Source: Hodarchaeum sp048939725 (lineage in GTDB: Archaea; Asgardarchaeota; Heimdallarchaeia; Hodarchaeales; Hodarchaeaceae). Taken from it: DNA of 5,970 nucleotides. The stretch is from contig JBHLPG010000251.1 in assembly GCA_048939725.1 (NCBI GenBank), forward strand, positions 1 through 5,970, read 5' to 3'. Every line of letters starts with the position of its first letter. Position 1 is the stretch's first letter. Both the position numbers and the translations under genes were made by a program. Positions 4,345 to 5,970 of this stretch are shown piece after piece. Below the pieces are notes generated by a model that searched no databases, had not been told where the DNA came from, and was given only the letters and a program-made list of their open reading frames with translations.

Positions 4345-5970
4345 TTTTCCTCACTCTCCTTCTAGAACTCATATCCCTTATTCAGTTATCCCAGCTTTAC
4401 CAATCACAAAACAGATTCGGATTGTTCAATTATTTTTTACTAATTTGAAAAAGCAAAAACATAGAACATCAATCCAAAAAAATTTCTTAGAAAATCTATC
4501 AAAGCTGAAAGAAAGCAATTTTATCGAGATATTCAACACTTGTACACCAATAGGGAGAAATCTCTGGAAATTCCATGATTTTTGTTTCATATATGCTCCA
4601 GAAATGGAAGACCATGATCTATTTATAGAAAAAAAAAGTTTAAATCTTTTAAAAACAATCAAAAATACTTTAATGTTAAAAACAACTGAATGGGTTTGTT
4701 TAATTCAACAAGACTCAATTTTTATATTTCATTTGTCAAGTAAAGGTTACTTAATTTGGTCTCCTGTCCTTAAAGGGATTGCTCCTTATTTTATAGCTTC
4801 AATATTATCAGATAATACAATTTTAGATTCTATTAGTGATTCATGGAGATGGGAGTTTCTTGAAAAAATCAAAACTCATATACTAAACTTTATTGTCACA
4901 GGGGTTGAAGAAGATCCATTGAATATAGAAAATAATAAACGTTTTAATTCACAAACCTTCTTCTTCATTGATTCTTTTCTAAAAGTAAAAGAAAATTTCA
5001 TTCAGCATATAAATAGAGGATTTGATTCAATCGAGTCTTGTTATGATTTTACACAAATTAACCGTCTTATTCAACAGGTCTTGAACCAACCTGAAATATC
5101 AGATTATGATCCTATTTTAGAGACATTAGAAACTTTAAAAATCGAGGAGAATTACCGTAATAATCCTTTTTCTTATTATCCCTGGATTCTTGATGTCTCA
5201 CCTCTAACTTTTCTCGAAATCTTTCCTCATACAAAGAAATTTGGTGCTAATCAAAAATTTGGGGAATTCTATACACCATTTGAGCTAGCTGAAACCATCG
5301 TTACTCGTTCGTTTGATACATTCCTAGATCAAAGACTAAAGAAACCGATAACCAGTATGAGTGTGTTAGATCCAGCAATGGGAACTGGAATTCTTCTAGT
5401 ATTCGCTATAGAATGGTTAGTAAACTTAACGATCTTAAACTCAACTGAAGATTATTCTCTTATCGATTTAAGACGAAAATTTGCTTATTCTAATGTTAAA
5501 GGTGTGGATATTGATGAGGACAGTATATTAATTTATCAAAAATTCTTGAGATCATTTTACCTGTTAGAAAGGGAGACTGAGGAACGAGGGTCTTGTTTGG
5601 AAAAGACTGATTTTATCAATTCATTTATTACTCACTCAAAGTTGAATCAGACACTTCAAAAATTTGATATAATCCTTTCAAATCCGCCATACATTGCATT
5701 TCACAGTCGTTTCGCGAAAAATTTTCCTTTAAAGGTGGAATTAAAAGCCCTCAAGAATTTGATACCTGCGTTTTGCGGAAAACGTGACAATACCTACTTG
5801 TTATTTCTTGGAATTTGCTTACAACATTTTTTAGCTCCTGAGGGCGTTGTGGGTTTTGTTATTGATCATTCATTTTTAGATTTACCTTCTTATAAGGAAG
5901 TACGTGAATATCTACTATCTAACTATCACGTAAGTTTCATCTTATCAAACTATAATTATCGAAAAACTGC
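4322..5970 (+). CDS. N6-adenine DNA methyltransferase, Eco57I / type IIG-like, truncated by the window edge
   Basis: An open frame runs to the last base (549 codons from ATG 4322), with the 3' part missing. Seen, numbering from 4322: GEFYTP at 314-319, motif I D350-P-A-M-G-T-G for SAM binding, acidic D396 in KGVDID, and catalytic motif IV N454-P-P-Y, followed by RDNTYLLFLGICLQHFLAPEG (about 488-508) and VIDHSFLD. This order (FYTP, DPAxGTG, NPPY, then an xxYxxF helix) is that of Eco57I-type, BREX PglX-like and type I HsdM-like adenine methylases. The NPPY catalytic tetrad is intact, so it should be active if complete. About 310 residues precede FYTP and are mostly alpha/beta; I cannot find a clear PD-(D/E)XK nuclease motif there. 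The target-recognition part would lie downstream. ATGs at 4322 and 4334 are both in frame and overlap the kinase stop by 23 or 11 nt; neither has a strong Shine-Dalgarno. The overlap implies co-transcription and perhaps translational coupling with the kinase. Confidence 0.88.
   Translation, partial: MRFLMTPNFPHSPSRTHIPYSVIPALPITKQIRIVQLFFTNLKKQKHRTSIQKNFLENLSKLKESNFIEIFNTCTPIGRNLWKFHDFCFIYAPEMEDHDLFIEKKSLNLLKTIKNTLMLKTTEWVCLIQQDSIFIFHLSSKGYLIWSPVLKGIAPYFIASILSDNTILDSISDSWRWEFLEKIKTHILNFIVTGVEEDPLNIENNKRFNSQTFFFIDSFLKVKENFIQHINRGFDSIESCYDFTQINRLIQQVLNQPEISDYDPILETLETLKIEENYRNNPFSYYPWILDVSPLTFLEIFPHTKKFGANQKFGEFYTPFELAETIVTRSFDTFLDQRLKKPITSMSVLDPAMGTGILLVFAIEWLVNLTILNSTEDYSLIDLRRKFAYSNVKGVDIDEDSILIYQKFLRSFYLLERETEERGSCLEKTDFINSFITHSKLNQTLQKFDIILSNPPYIAFHSRFAKNFPLKVELKALKNLIPAFCGKRDNTYLLFLGICLQHFLAPEGVVGFVIDHSFLDLPSYKEVREYLLSNYHVSFILSNYNYRKT

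Noticed and set aside
4426..4662. Minus-strand open frame of 78 codons
   Set aside because: Lies opposite the DNA methyltransferase frame, which is open to the window edge and has family motifs; this one has none.

Overview
This is an AT-rich, gene-dense window of 5970 bases. It most likely comes from an archaeon. The intergenic gaps carry TATA-like boxes, sometimes with an A-rich stretch where a BRE would sit, and I see no convincing bacterial -35/-10 pairs. Shine-Dalgarno signals are weak, several genes seem to start at TTG or GTG, and the gene mix (ribbon-helix-helix regulator, tandem MoaD/ThiS-like ubiquitin-fold proteins, soluble PAS histidine kinase) is common in archaea. An Asgard-type or other mesophilic archaeal lineage would fit, but that is inference; no rRNA or marker gene is present to settle it.

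Layout. The left 2.4 kb is read entirely on the minus strand. In transcription order it holds a 208-residue protein of unknown function (2424-1798), a small ribbon-helix-helix DNA-binding protein (1688-1446), two consecutive MoaD/ThiS-like beta-grasp proteins (1331-1011 and 996-745), and a class I SAM-dependent methyltransferase (635-48). The right part is read on the plus strand. It holds a 588-residue cytosolic sensor histidine kinase (2578-4344), overlapped at its 3' end by a large N6-adenine DNA methyltransferase gene of the Eco57I / type IIG-like class (from 4322 or 4334) that runs off the right edge. A 153-bp divergent intergenic region (2425-2577) separates the two halves.

How the genes may work together. 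The two MoaD-like genes sit almost end to end and probably share a transcript. The downstream one has the classic ending of a sulfur-carrier protein (FPPVGGG), but three extra residues mask the diglycine. The upstream one lacks the FPPV motif and instead has CGG followed by a 21-residue tail rich in His. They may be sulfur carriers or protein modifiers for molybdopterin/tungstopterin or thiolation chemistry; no E1 enzyme, protease or client enzyme is visible. A perfect 11-bp inverted repeat lies just upstream of the first MoaD-like gene, with one arm covering the ribosome-binding region, so it could be an RNA switch or an operator for the neighbouring ribbon-helix-helix protein. The kinase/DNA-methyltransferase overlap suggests coordinated expression of a sensor with a DNA modification or restriction enzyme. 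The kinase also has a C-terminal HEAT-like helical tail instead of a receiver domain.

No RNA genes, insertion sequences, CRISPR arrays or attachment sites were seen. No gene-free stretch exceeds 300 bases; the largest is the 153-bp divergent promoter region.
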